A stretch of 64,000 bases of DNA from Anodontia alba (lineage: Eukaryota > Mollusca > Bivalvia > Lucinida > Lucinidae). Position numbers and translations under genes: made by a program. The stretch lies in contig OZ024831.1 in assembly GCA_964016985.1 (NCBI GenBank), positions 23,798,609 to 23,862,608 of the forward strand, given 5' to 3'. Position 1 is the first letter of the stretch. Every line of letters begins with the position of its first letter. Under the pieces are notes generated by a model. That model did no database searches. It was not told the DNA's origin and saw nothing but the letters and a program-made list of their open reading frames with translations. Of the stretch, positions 11,583 through 21,800 are shown piece after piece.

Positions 11583-13010
11583 AGCTCGCCTGGGCTGAAG
11601 GCTCCAGGGGAGTTTATACGATAGTGGTCAGTCGTCGTCCGTCCATCGTCCGTCAGCACATTCGACCAGTTATATCTCCACCGTCTGCAGGCTGATTTTA
11701 GTTATTTCTCATCTATGGCATGCCTCTGGTTGGGCATTGGTTGTATAACCTTTTCATGATAATCCAATGTAACTCTTGGTTGCTATGACAACAAGGTCCT
11801 ATAGACTTACAATGGGAAAATGCTTGTCATCACCATAACTCCTTCAGTTTTGATCAGATCTTGCAGATAATGTGGACATGGATTAAATCTCGGACAAGTC
11901 CTAAACTTTGACATATCGAATCATTAATATTAGAGTTACGTCCCCCTTGATTACTGAAAAGAAAGCCTCTGTTTGACGTTGTCATCAACGTAACTTGTCC
12001 AGTTTTGATTGAATCTGCCTGAAACTTATAGATAAGGTGGACATGGATAAAATCTCGGATAATTTTGAAAACTGGCCAGGTCTGATCTTTCATCTTAGAG
12101 TTACATCACTTGATTGCTGAAAAAGCCTCTCTTTGACATTGTTATCACTATAACTTCTTCAGTTTTGATAGGATGTTACTGAAACGTAGAGATAATGTGG
12201 ACATGGATAAAATCTTGGACGAGTGTGAAAACTGGCCAGATCTGATCATTAATCTTAGAGTTACATTTCTTTGACTGCTGAAAAAGCCTCTGTTTCTCTT
12301 TCTCATCACTATAACTCCTTTAGTTTTGATCAAATGTTCCTGAAACTTGGAGATAATATGGACATAGATAAATCTTGGACAAGTTTGAAAACTGGCTAGA
12401 CCAGATCATTAATCTTTACGTCCCCTTGACTGCTGAAAAAGCCTATGTTAGACTTTGTCATCATCATAACTTATTCAGTTTTGATCAGATCTTCCTGAAA
12501 CTCGCTCATAAGGTTGACATGGATAAAATCTCGTATAAAATCAAGAACTTGTCAGATCGAATCATCAGTCTTTGAGTTACATCCCCTTGATTGCTGAAAA
12601 AGCCTCTGTTTGACATTGCCATCAGCGTAACTTGTACCGTTTTGATTGGTTCTGCCTGAAACTTGCAGATAAGGTGGACATGGATGAAAACTCGGACAAA
12701 TTCTAAAACTGGCCAGATCTGATCATTAATCTCAGAGTTACATTCCCTTGATTGCTGAAAAAGCCTCTATTTGACTTTGTCATTTCTATAACTCCTTCAG
12801 TTTTGATCGGATGTTCCTGGAACTTGCAGATAAGGTTGACATGGATGAAATCTTGGAAGAATTCGAAAACTGTCCAGATCTGATTATTTATTTTAGAGTT
12901 ACGATCCCTTGATTCCTGAAAATGCCTATTTTCGATCTGCTTATCAGCATACATGTAACTCCGTCAGTTTTTATTAGATCTTCCTGAATCTTACATATAA
13001 GATCTGGTCA
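11583..13010. repeat. Tandem array, about 8 units of 160 bp, with a leader
   Basis: The recurring landmark CAGTTTTGAT occurs near 11844, 12000, 12160, 12320, 12475, 12637, 12799 and 12964, giving a period of 156-163 bp. Each unit also holds GGACATGGATAAAATCTCGG, GATCATTAATCTTAGAGTTA and GCTGAAAAAGCCTCTGTTTG. The leader 11583-11828 starts GCTCGCCTGGGCTGAAGG and includes CGTCGTCCGTCCATCGTCCG. Small frames inside it shift from unit to unit and are not genes. Confidence 0.85.
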
Positions 13011-13186
13011 AAACTTTGGTGAACAGTTAGATCATGAGATGATACAGTCTATACAAAAAATCCGTGACCTTAATGTAAAGGTCATATATGACTTTGACAT
13101 TAAGGTATAGTATTTGTATAGGTTCAGATATTCATGTTGGGAGGGATTAGATCTCACATGATAGAAATATTTCAGGTCAACTTTGA

Positions 13187-13432
13187 CTCATCGCCCTTTT
13201 TCCTGATGCAGTTCCAGCTTTATCTATCGGTTATGTTCGCGTGAGGATTGTCTAACTCTTTATCACAGAAACCAAATACACAAATAACTATCATCAACAC
13301 TCCAGTGAAACAAAGTTGAGGGCGAGGCCGAGAGCCAGAGCCACACAAAGCTACTCGTAGAACCAGGGAGGGTCTGATCACTGACGAGTAGCGTCTCGGA
13401 GAAAATGACAATCACTCGTAGAGTCATGGTAC
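13187..13432 (-). repeat. Right arm of the large inverted repeat
   Basis: Inverse match of 7730-7982. Begins at CATCGCCCTTTTTCCTGATG and runs through TCGTAGAGTCATGGTACC. The arms differ by small substitutions and an indel (the first arm has AGTAGTAGTACTAGGAGTAG where this one has a shorter form). The arms bracket 5.2 kb. Confidence 0.7.
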
Positions 13433-14110
13433 CTGGAACTTAAACTTGCTCGAGACAATATCATACCCAACATTTAAGTGAATATTAAAATCCATTGATA
13501 AACGTAGGCACGAGAGCGATAACATTTTTTTCTCTAAAAATAGCCACAATGATCTTGACCATGATCCCAGCACCCTGTAAGTCAAACCTGCTCGAGATAT
13601 TATCATACCAAACATTTGTATGAAGAAATATCAAAATCAATCAGTAAATGTAGGAGCTAGAACGATGACAAAGTTTTTCTAAATATAGCCACAGTGACCT
13701 TGACCTTAAGCCTAGGACCCTGAAAGTCGAACTTGCTTGAGATATTATCAAACCCAACTTTTATTTGAAGTTATATTAAAATCCATCAATAAATGTAGGC
13801 GCTAGAGCGATGACAAAGTTTTTTTTTCTAAAAATAGCCACTGTGACCTTGACCTTAAGCTCAGGACCCTGAAAGTCTAACTTGCTCGAGATATTATCAT
13901 ACCCAACATTTTTTTGAAGTTATATTAAAATCCATCAAGAACTGCAGGCGTTAGAGGGATGACAAAGTTTTTCTCAAAATAATCGCAGTAACATTGTCCT
14001 TGAGCCCAGGACCCAAAGACAAACTTATTCGAGATATTATCGTACCCAACATTTGTGTGGTTATATTAAAATCCATCAATAATTGTAGGCGCTAGAGCGA
14101 TGACAAAAGG
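13433..14110. repeat. Tandem array, about 4-5 units of 145-150 bp
   Basis: Recurring landmarks are CTCGAGATATTATCATACCC, TTAAAATCCATCAATAA, GCGCTAGAGCGATGACAAAG and TAGCCACAGTGACCTTGACC. Units diverge by roughly 10-20 percent by eye. No protein domain is encoded. Confidence 0.85.
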
Positions 14111-14221
14111 TGGACATAGGTACGTACTACGTACGTTAGGCATATTGTTAAGCGTTTAGCTTCCAAAATCTGACTGTCATTAACGTCAGATAATCCCATT
14201 TATGCCTAGCGTCCTATAAAA

Positions 14222-14300
14222 GGGACATTGGCGAATAGTGTAAACACAGATCAGACGCTGCAGAACGCGTCTGATCAGGGTCTACACTGTTTGCATTAAA
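14222..14300. repeat. Hairpin of the F/P type (partial element)
   Basis: AGTGTAAACACAGATCAGAC pairs with GTCTGATCAGGGTCTACACT around CGCTGCAGAACGC, followed by GTTTGC. The outer ends of the host element cannot be assigned. Confidence 0.6.
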
Positions 14301-14402
14301 ACAGGGATTTCTATTAGTCATGGTAATAATAAAAACTAACCAGACTCCCCTTCTGTTGGAAATGGACGGGCCTAAAGAATTATGTTAGACGAGTCCAAAC
14401 GG

Positions 14403-14477
14403 TGTTACGAGCCAGGCGTAACGAGAAAGAAATGAAAGTGAAACCAGCAACGTTTTAAATTATTAACAATATTTATT

Positions 14478-14511
<34 letters not shown>

Positions 14512-15069
14512 AGACAAGATTCAAAACAAAAGAATGTAAGTAAACAGTACCTTTCAAGTTTATGTCACTAAGTCCCTCTGAAATAATCCAGGAGAATTTA
14601 TAAAACAAATCCTTTGAATATCAGTTTCTGATCCCACAATTTAAAATTCCTGAATTCAGAATTTAAGTCCAGAATGAATAAAATAGTAAGTAATCCAGTA
14701 TAGAATAATTTCCAGTGAAAGTATACAAAGATGTCCAGATGAAAATCTTTTCTCCTTATATAATATCAAAGAAGGTTCTAGAAAAAGAATTTACTACAAG
14801 CATCTCTTATTTTCTAGTTCCAATCAAGAAACTTCTAAATCTTCCATGACATTCCAAAAACAACTCAGTCCAGAATCAAGGCCGTAAACATCATGTTATT
14901 GTAAACATGTTGAACATTCCAGAAAGTTATTTTTGGAAACATAGTAAATAAAGCTATTTATGGAAACATAGTAAACATGTTGTTTAAAACAATTGAACAC
15001 CCTGTTATATAACAACGGCATAAATTGGTTAATTAAACAGCCTTGAAGTTCATTATAGTTTATATAACA
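14403..15069 (-). repeat. 3' LTR of the gypsy element
   Basis: In element orientation it runs from TGTTATATAAACTATAATG to GGCTCGTAACA, i.e. TGTTA...TAACA ends. It differs from the other LTR mainly by a 30-base A run at 14480-14509 (plus strand) where the other has only GAAAAAAAA. Confidence 0.9.
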
Positions 15070-15082
15070 CTTCCCCTCTTCA
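15070..15082 (-). promoter_or_regulatory. Polypurine tract
   Basis: Minus-strand GAAGAGGGGAAG abuts the 3' LTR start TGTTATA. This is the expected primer site for plus-strand DNA synthesis and sets the LTR boundary. Confidence 0.75.
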
Positions 15083-15215
15083 GGGAAAAGAAAGATTTAT
15101 GTAATAAAGCTTTCTTTTGCCATAAAATTATCATAAAACAAAATACTGATAAATACTGATAAAGGCAATTATTATCTTATATACAGCAAGTTACAGGAAA
15201 CCACAGATCAAGACA

Positions 15216-15872
15216 TCATGCTCTGGACAAGGCATCAGGAATAATATTATCTTTTCCCCTGATATGCCTGATGTCAAGATTGTATTCCTGTAACAACAGG
15301 CTCCATCTGAGCAACCTCTGATTCTTGTTTTTCATCTTATGGATGAAAGTCAGTGGATTGTGATCACTGAAAACAACAATAGGTGAGGACGAAGAAGTCA
15401 GATAAACTTCAAAATGTTGAAGAGCAAGAATGAGAGACAAACATTCTTTCTCTACTGTAGAATAATTCTTTTGATGTTTGTTAAACTTTTTCGAAAAGTA
15501 ACAAACTGGATGATCCACACCATTGTCATCCTCTTGCAGTAATACACCACCTGCACCAACATCACTCGCATCTACTGCTAACTTGAATTCTTTATTAAAA
15601 TTCGGTGCCAAGAGAACCGGCTCACTTCTCAGTATGGCTTTCAGTTTATCAAAGGCATTCTGACAATCACTGGTCCACTTAAACCTCATTCTTTTACTAA
15701 GTAAATTAGTCAGTGGCTCAGCAATGACAGAAAAATTATTACAGAATTTTCTGTAATAACCGGCCATACCAAGAAACCTCATCAGTTGTCTTTTGCATGT
15801 GGGCACCGGAAAATTTGAAATAACTTCAACTTTTGTCAGTCCTTGTAGGAATGTCCGGAAATAAGTATTCAT
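15216..15872 (-). pseudogene. Gypsy pol: RT C-terminal edge plus RNase H
   Basis: After a short out-of-place N-terminus the frame continues with VEVISNFPVPTCKRQLMRFL and LGMAGYYRKFCNNFS, the end of a Ty3/gypsy RT (connection/thumb). RNase H follows: LAVDASDVGAGGVLLQ (first catalytic Asp), STVEKECLSLILALQHFEVY (catalytic Glu), VVFSDHNPLTFIH (Asp) and the terminal RHIRGKDNIIPDALSRA. The palm with its YxDD motif is missing, so no reverse transcription is possible. RNase H itself looks intact and ends at a normal stop about 150 bp before the polypurine tract. Confidence 0.9.
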
Positions 15873-16233
15873 ATTGATAAATTAACTGTTTCAGTTCTTT
15901 TCTTTGGACTGGATCTAGGTGTGAAAGTTTCTGGTCGAGATCCTTTAGAATGTCAGAATTCTGAAGTTTTGATGAAGCAGGATCAGATTTGGTGAATTTC
16001 ATGTCTTCAGAGTTCATTTCACTTTGTTCCTGAGGGACTGAACTAACAACACTAATTGGTGTAACAGAAGAGCTATCCCTATCTATGTATTGTTTAAGCA
16101 TGTTAACATGACATAACTGTTTTTGTTTGCGTCTCCCAGGAGTGTTAACAATGTAATTAACATCACTAATCTGTTTATCTACAGTGTAAGGGCCGTAATA
16201 TCTGGCTTGCAGTGGTTTGCCAGGAATAGGCAA
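15826..16233 (-). pseudogene. Gypsy pol: integrase C-terminus and linker into RT, frameshifted
   Basis: Begins with PIPGKPLQARYYGPYTVDK, a GPY/F module of gypsy integrase C-termini, then a charged linker and LFPDIPTRTD, the segment that normally leads into RT. It continues the integrase frame (16179-17345) after a one-base shift near 16240: the upstream frame reads MPGDRYLLF where MPGD-QVLALLPIPGK would be continuous. The frame closes just after TRTD, at the RT deletion. Confidence 0.85.
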
Positions 16234-17457
16234 AAGAGCAAGTACCTGTCTCCAGGCATGAATTGTCTTTCTTTTGCATTTTCATCATACCAACGTTTCA
16301 TTTTCCTTTGTGCTGACTTAAGATTGGTCCGAGCAGCTTCACAAGCTTTAGACAGCCGGTCTTTAAAATCTGATACATACTGAAGTAAGTTCAGAGAACT
16401 GTCATCATTTGAGAGAAATTTCTCTGTCAAAAGTTTCAAAGGACCACGCACAGTGTGGCCAAATACCAGCTCAAATGGGCTGAAACCAAGAGATTCCTGA
16501 ACAGATTCTCTAACGGCAAACAACAACAAATGAACGCCTTCATCCCAATCTTTTTCAGTGTCAAAACAGTATGACCTGATCATATTTTTCAGTGTCTGAT
16601 GAAATCTTTCAAGGGCACCTTGACTTTCAGGATGGTAAGGCGATGACTTATATTGAGTAATGCCCAACTCATGCATGACCTGCTGAAAAATTCCTGACAT
16701 GAAATTTGAGCCCTGATCCGACTGAACAGACTTTGGAAGGCCTACAAATGTGAAAAACTTTACCAAAGCCTTAACAATATTCTTTGTTTTAATATTCCGA
16801 AGTGGAATGGCTTCTGGGAAACGTGTAGAAGCACACATTATAGTGAGAAGATATTCATTACCTGACTTTGTTTTGGGCAAGGGACCAACACAGTCAATAA
16901 TTATTCTGCTAAAAGGTTCATCAAAAGCAGGTATGGGCTGTAAATGAGCTTTTGGTATTGTCTGGTTGGGTTTTCCTACCATCTGACAAGTATGGCAAGA
17001 TTTACAAACTCGAGAAACGTCAGATTTTAACCCTGGCCAGTAAAAATGGTTAAGAATTTTGTGATAGGTCTTATTTATACCTAAATGACCTGACATGGGA
17101 GTGTCATGGGCCAAGTTCAAAATTTCAGGGCGATAAACCCTTGGAACCACTATTTGGTGGTTAACAGTCCACTCGTCTTCTGCTGAGACATCAGGAGGAC
17201 GCCATTTTCTCATTAAAATGCCATTTTTGACGTAGAAACAGACTGGGACTTGATCTATTTCTTTCTCATCTAAAGCCCTTTCAAGCAAAGGCAAAATTTC
17301 AGGATCATTATGCTGTTCCTTACAAAGTTGTGACCTTGACACCAAGTCATGACCTTGACCTTGGTCATTTAATATTGCAGAGTAATGACTGGACTCTGAC
17401 TTGTTATGTAACTCCGTCTGTTTGTCAGACAGGCTGGATGAAAGAGAATTTGTAATC
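16179..17457 (-). pseudogene. Gypsy pol: integrase
   Basis: The zinc-binding HHCC module is visible (GHLGINKTYHKILNHFYWPG then CKSCHTC). The DDE core has IIIDCVGPLPKTKSGNEYL (first Asp), VQSDQGSNFMSGIFQQ (second Asp) and SQGALERFHQTLK (Glu), so all three catalytic residues are present. The open frame extends upstream without a stop to the end of gag-protease, in the +1 frame relative to it, so pol would need a +1 shift or a repair of an indel. It leaves its proper frame at about 16240 and ends with an unrelated tail. Integrase placed before RT is the notable feature. Confidence 0.9.
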
Positions 17458-19155
17458 TCAATGTTTAAAAGACTGACCCAAAAAGGTATCAGTTAAATCA
17501 ATGTCCCCATCATTCTGTTTTGCTTTCTCTGCCATGGCCCTTGTAACGGCACAAGATGGGTAAAGATCAGGGATTTCCTGTTTAATGGGATCAGGTGGCT
17601 GATCAATACAAGGTATGTTAGTCAAAAGTGGGTTTACCACAACCTTATCTCCTGCTAAGTCATTGCCTAACAGTAAGTGAACACCTTTAAAAGGTAAAGA
17701 AGGTCGAATACCAACAGCCACTAAACCAGTTACCAAGTCTGAGGATAAATAAATGTTATGAAGAGGAACATTAACAAATCCACACTCTACACCCTGAATA
17801 AGGACACTTGTCCCAGAAGAAGTCTCCTCAGAAAAAGGCAGAGTATCTGCTAAAATAAGGGATTGAGAAGCTCCAGTATCTCGTAAGATTTTAATTGGGG
17901 TAGACTGGGCATAGTCACTATTTAGTGACACAAAACCATCTGATAAGAATGGTTCATAAATCTCCATAACAGAATCAGTCTCAGGCCTTTCGGTCTGGAT
18001 AGGATCTTCCTCCTTAACACATGACTGTGGTTTTGACCGTAAAGAGGTAAGGCCAGTAGGTTTAAGCCCCTCTTGTTTTTCTTTCTTTCTTTTCAGATGT
18101 AAACATTCAGATATAATATGACCTGTCCTTTTGCAATAATTGCAAATTGGTTGAGATAAGGGATTTTGATCTTTATTTTCACCAGAAGGTTTGGGTTTGG
18201 GAGTAATTGTTTGGCTATGACTGCCAGGTGGATTACTAGGACTATGTTTGGATCCTGAATGTGGGAAAAATGGTCTTCTAGAGGGATTTGACTTATTAAT
18301 AAAGGAAACTTTATGTGTTAAAGCATAATCATCTGCAAGTCGAGCTGCAGCTTCCAAAGTTTCAACCTGTTTCTCATCTAAAAAGGACTTAATGTCTGAA
18401 TTTATGCACCTTTTGAACTCCTCTACAAGCATGAGCTGCCTAAGTTTTTCATGATTAGAGCCAATTTTCTTTGAAGAGCACCACCTGTCAAATAGCTGTT
18501 CTTTAGTTCTGGCAAATTCTACATGGGTCTGCTCATTTTCTTTCTTACAGTTCCTAAATTTTTGCCTGTAAGCCTCAGGGACCAACTCATAAGCCTTAAG
18601 AATTAATTCCTTTACAGTATCATAACTGGAGCTCTGCTGGACAGTCAGCTGAGTATAAATTTCTCGAGCCTTCCCAATTATAACACTTTGCAAAAGCAAG
18701 GTCCAATGCTCCTTTGGCCATTTTAAATTTTCTGCTACTTTTTCAAAATGAAGAAAATATTTGTCAACCTCTTTTTCTTGAAAAGAGGGAACTAATCTGA
18801 TGTGTTTGGTAATGTCAAAATGAACACCAGACTCTAAAGGTTGCCGTTTTACCGTCATATTTTGCATTTCTAATTCTTTCATTCTTAATTCTGTATCAAA
18901 TTTTATTTTTTCCCTTTCTATCTGAATTTGTCTTTCTTTTTCTTTCTCTCTCTCTTCCATTTCCATTCTTTCTTTCTGCATTTGTCTTTCCTTTTCTTTC
19001 TCCCTCTCTTCCATTTCCATTCTTTCTTTCTGCACTCTTTCTTCCATTTCCATTCTTTCCTTCTGCATTTGTCTTTCTTGTTCCATTCTAAGTTTTTCTT
19101 GCTCTAATCTTAATTTTTCTAACTCAATTTGCCTCTGAATCTCAAGCTCTCGCAT
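17458..19155 (-). CDS. gag: Gypsy gag-protease polyprotein, 565 residues
   Basis: Intact frame from ATG at 19155. Residues 1-100 are a highly charged predicted coiled coil with an internal repeat based on QMQKERMEMEEREKEKER. Residues about 105-285 look like a capsid of the SCAN-like type (PSFQEKEVDKYFLHFEKVA, WTLLLQSVIIGKAREIY, EFKRCINSDIKSFLDEKQVE). A zinc knuckle CNYCKRTGHIISEC (C-x2-C-x4-H-x4-C) lies near residue 335-350. A retropepsin-like protease follows near residue 425 (LRDTGASQSLIL, then LLGNDLAGDK). Gag and protease are fused in one frame. The protein would assemble virus-like particles in the cytoplasm and mature itself. It looks complete, in contrast to pol. Confidence 0.9.
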   Translation of the reverse strand: MRELEIQRQIELEKLRLEQEKLRMEQERQMQKERMEMEERVQKERMEMEEREKEKERQMQKERMEMEEREKEKERQIQIEREKIKFDTELRMKELEMQNMTVKRQPLESGVHFDITKHIRLVPSFQEKEVDKYFLHFEKVAENLKWPKEHWTLLLQSVIIGKAREIYTQLTVQQSSSYDTVKELILKAYELVPEAYRQKFRNCKKENEQTHVEFARTKEQLFDRWCSSKKIGSNHEKLRQLMLVEEFKRCINSDIKSFLDEKQVETLEAAARLADDYALTHKVSFINKSNPSRRPFFPHSGSKHSPSNPPGSHSQTITPKPKPSGENKDQNPLSQPICNYCKRTGHIISECLHLKRKKEKQEGLKPTGLTSLRSKPQSCVKEEDPIQTERPETDSVMEIYEPFLSDGFVSLNSDYAQSTPIKILRDTGASQSLILADTLPFSEETSSGTSVLIQGVECGFVNVPLHNIYLSSDLVTGLVAVGIRPSLPFKGVHLLLGNDLAGDKVVVNPLLTNIPCIDQPPDPIKQEIPDLYPSCAVTRAMAEKAKQNDGDIDLTDTFLGQSFKH

Positions 19156-19655
19156 TTACAAACCTGTCTGTGTAACGAGAACAAGAGACAAAGCAGAAGA
19201 ATCAAGAATTTCCTTATCGACCAAAAATTGGACCAAAATATTTTTTTATTTCCTGTTTTAACATGGACTTGTTGACGGTAGTCAATTCATAGTGAGCAGC
19301 AATATTCAACAAATCAGACTTTTTGGCCAAATATAACAGCTCCTGCGAAGGCGCAGTGATAAAAGCTTGAAGGTCAAATGACATGATTGCTTTTTGCTGG
19401 TTTTATCAAGTAAATTTATCAGAGTTTATTTATTGATATTTTTCAAAAGTCAATACTTGCTTTTTTATTATATACTTATATTTTTTGAAAGTCAATACTT
19501 GTTTTTTATAAAATAAAGATTTTTATAATTACTGAATTTTTTTAAGAGTCAGTACTTGTTTTATAGCAAACAAATATTTCTTTTTTTTTTCTTTAAAAAT
19601 CAATATTTGTTTTCTTTAAAAAGCTCAAACTTGTTTTAGCTCAAGAAAATGTTCG

Positions 19656-19673
19656 ATCCCGGACGAGCCCCCA
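19656..19673 (-). promoter_or_regulatory. Primer binding site, tRNA-Pro type
   Basis: Minus-strand TGGGGGCTCGTCCGGGAT lies five bases inside the 5' LTR. It is complementary to the 3' end of tRNA-Pro, the primer used by several vertebrate gammaretroviruses as well as by some gypsy elements. All 18 bases fit. Confidence 0.85.
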
Positions 19674-19678
19674 ATTTC

Positions 19679-20325
19679 TGTTACGAGCCAGGCGTAACGA
19701 GAAAGAAATGAAAGTGAAACCAGCAACAAGTTTTAAATTATTAACAATATTTATTGCAGAAAAAAAAATAAGACAAGATTCAAAACAAAAGAATGTAAGT
19801 AAACAGTACCTTTCAAGTTTATGTCACTAAGTCCCTCTGAAATAATCCAGGAGAATTTATAAAACAAATCCTTTGAACATCGGTTTCTGATCCCACAATT
19901 TAAAGTTCCTGAATTCAGAATTTAAGTCCAGAAAGAATAAAATAGTAAGTAATCCAGTATAGAATAATTTCCAGTGAAAGTATACAAAGATGCCCAGATG
20001 AAAATCTTTTCTCCTTATATAATATCAAAGAAGGTTCTAGAAAAAGAATTTACTACAAGCATCTCTTATTTTCTAGTTCCAATCAAGAAACTTCTAAATC
20101 TTCCATGACATTCCAAAAACAACTCAGTCCAGAATCAAGGCCGTAAACATCATGTTATTGTAAACATGTTGAACATTCCAGAAAGTTATTTTTGGAAACA
20201 TAGTAAATAAAGCTATTTATGGAAACATAGTAAACATGTTGTTTAAAACAATTGAACACCCTGTTATATAACAACGGCATAAATTGGTTAATTAAACAGC
20301 CTTGAAGTTCATTATAGTTTTTACA
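19679..20325 (-). repeat. 5' LTR of the gypsy element
   Basis: Nearly identical to 14403-15069 through TTGAAGTTCATTATAGTTT. The outermost bases differ (TTTTTACA here against TTTATATAACA in the other LTR), so the exact outer edge is uncertain. The promoter for the element should lie here; no TATA assignment is attempted. Confidence 0.85.
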
Positions 20326-20329
20326 TAGA

Positions 20330-21039
20330 GCCTCTAATATGTGACATCTTTAGAATCCGCTATATTGTGTAACTACACAGTGACAAAAGAGTAACGTCGA
20401 TCCAGCAAAATGATCATTTGGGCCACGTGTTATTCGTAAGGTTCTTTTATTATGATTAGTTTTATAATGGTGTTTGTTATACCAATTACATTAGCTTATA
20501 TTGATATACTGAAAATGCAAAATAACATAACAGTTATACACCCTTCGTAATGTGTCAAATACAAAACACTTTTAGACACCAGATGCTCATATAAACGTAA
20601 CTTGAAGCCAGCTTTTGGTCTGATCCTCAGATCAAAATTGAACCCTCTATTTTGATTCTTTGTTGTTTTGCGATCTTTTGTGTTTGACTGACATTTCTCT
20701 AATGAGGTAGTGGACCCTTCTTTGACCAAACACACATGTGTAATTTAAAGCTGCATCACAATTCAGAGCGACGTTTCGATCGAGTAATACCAATTTATGT
20801 CACCGCCACCTTCCCCAATTATTTGTTTTCTGCTGACTGTTCCAAGCAGCTTTTTGTGTTGCCGGTTTTCTTTGCATGTCAGTTATTACAGTTGTACCTT
20901 TGTGTCTTGTCAGTCAATGACCCCGACTCTGTGACAGTCAACCTAAACATTTCATGAGAAAGTTGATGACGCCTAATATACCTAATATGTCTTTATTTGA
21001 GCGGTGCCTCCGCGGTTCCAAGATTTGTCATCTTTAGCT
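20330..21039. other. Unassigned flank of the retrotransposon
   Basis: Frames at 20496-20735 (minus) and 20736-20957 (plus) show no domain or splice context. No known repeat recognised. Confidence 0.45.
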
Positions 21040-21277
21040 CTGGGCCCAGTTGTTCAAAGCTAACGACATCGTTAGCTAACGATTCGTTAAAATTTACATC
21101 GAGTGATACGCAAATATGCTGAAATGTTTTTGCGGAAAAAAGTGAGTAGTGCAAAAGCTACTCAAATTTTTTCAGCAAAAATATCAGAAATTTGTATATT
21201 GAATCCGCTAAAACAGTTAACGAAATGGCCCTTAACGAGCTCGTTAAGCTAACGACGCTTTGAACAACTGGGCCCAG
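21040..21277. mobile_element. Foldback MITE, family J copy 1
   Basis: Perfect outer ends CTGGGCCCAGTTGTTCAAAG and inverted CTTTGAACAACTGGGCCCAG, followed by degenerate GCTAACGA/TCGTTAGC arms and a small central hairpin (GAGTAG...CTACTC). No ORF. A second, left-truncated copy is at 41645-41859. Confidence 0.8.
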
Positions 21278-21499
21278 GCTATTAGTGTCTGAGGCGAACA
21301 TTTTCTTTTTGTAAATATTACATCATATGAATCTAGGGTGAAGATTTGGCGGCAGTAAAATTGAAATCCTCCAAGTGGTTTGTACTATTGCTAATTCTGA
21401 ATCGGTGGTTCTTATGTTGTACATGCTATGTAGGGCTTTTTTGCCCTTCACTGCATGTAAACTCCTGTTTGAATTCTAGCATTGTGGTCACCAGCTATA

Positions 21500-21540
21500 C
21501 AGCTATCCACCACTTTTTCTTTTTTTTTTTTTTTTTTTTT
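21500..21540. repeat. Poly(T) tract
   Basis: TTTCTTTT followed by 22 T at 21519-21540. Confidence 0.85.
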
Positions 21541-21800
21541 CAGAGGTTTCTTTGTGTTTCATCGGTGTCCATTAGTTGCTTCCACTTTACTTTATATATA
21601 TATCTGTTTGTGCTTTATTTATTTGGCATGCATAGTGGACAATATCTTAGTCTAAGGTCTCGGGCGAAGATTAGGTGCCGATGCAATCGATGTACGTCCT
21701 AGGTAGTGTATAGTACTATCCCTTCTATGGCTGTGGTCCGGGCATTGTTCGTATTTTGCAGGGCTTTGTGGCCGTTCACTGCGGGACTTTTTCGTTTTTA

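Larger units (their letters stand above)
14403..20325 (-). mobile_element. Ty3/gypsy LTR retrotransposon with integrase before reverse transcriptase
   Basis: Read on the minus strand: 5' LTR (20325-19679), primer site, gag-protease, integrase, linker, truncated RT, RNase H, polypurine tract, 3' LTR (15069-14403). Both LTRs carry TGTTACGAGCCAGGCGTAAC at the plus-strand left edge and are nearly identical, which argues for a recent insertion. Integrase lies upstream of RT, the reverse of the common Ty3/gypsy order; that order is known from Gmr1-type elements. Most of the RT core is deleted and the integrase has a frameshift, so this copy is defective. No matching target duplication is visible: the left flank ends AAACGG and the 20.3 kb flank reads TAGAGCC, where the LTR edge is also altered. 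Confidence 0.9.

Noticed and set aside
11828..14110. CRISPR-like array
   Set aside because: Units of about 150-160 bp are continuous tandem repeats without unique spacers, in an animal genome.
21048..21275. Regulatory GGGCCC palindromes as operator sites
   Set aside because: They are the terminal inverted repeats of a MITE with a second copy at 41.6 kb.
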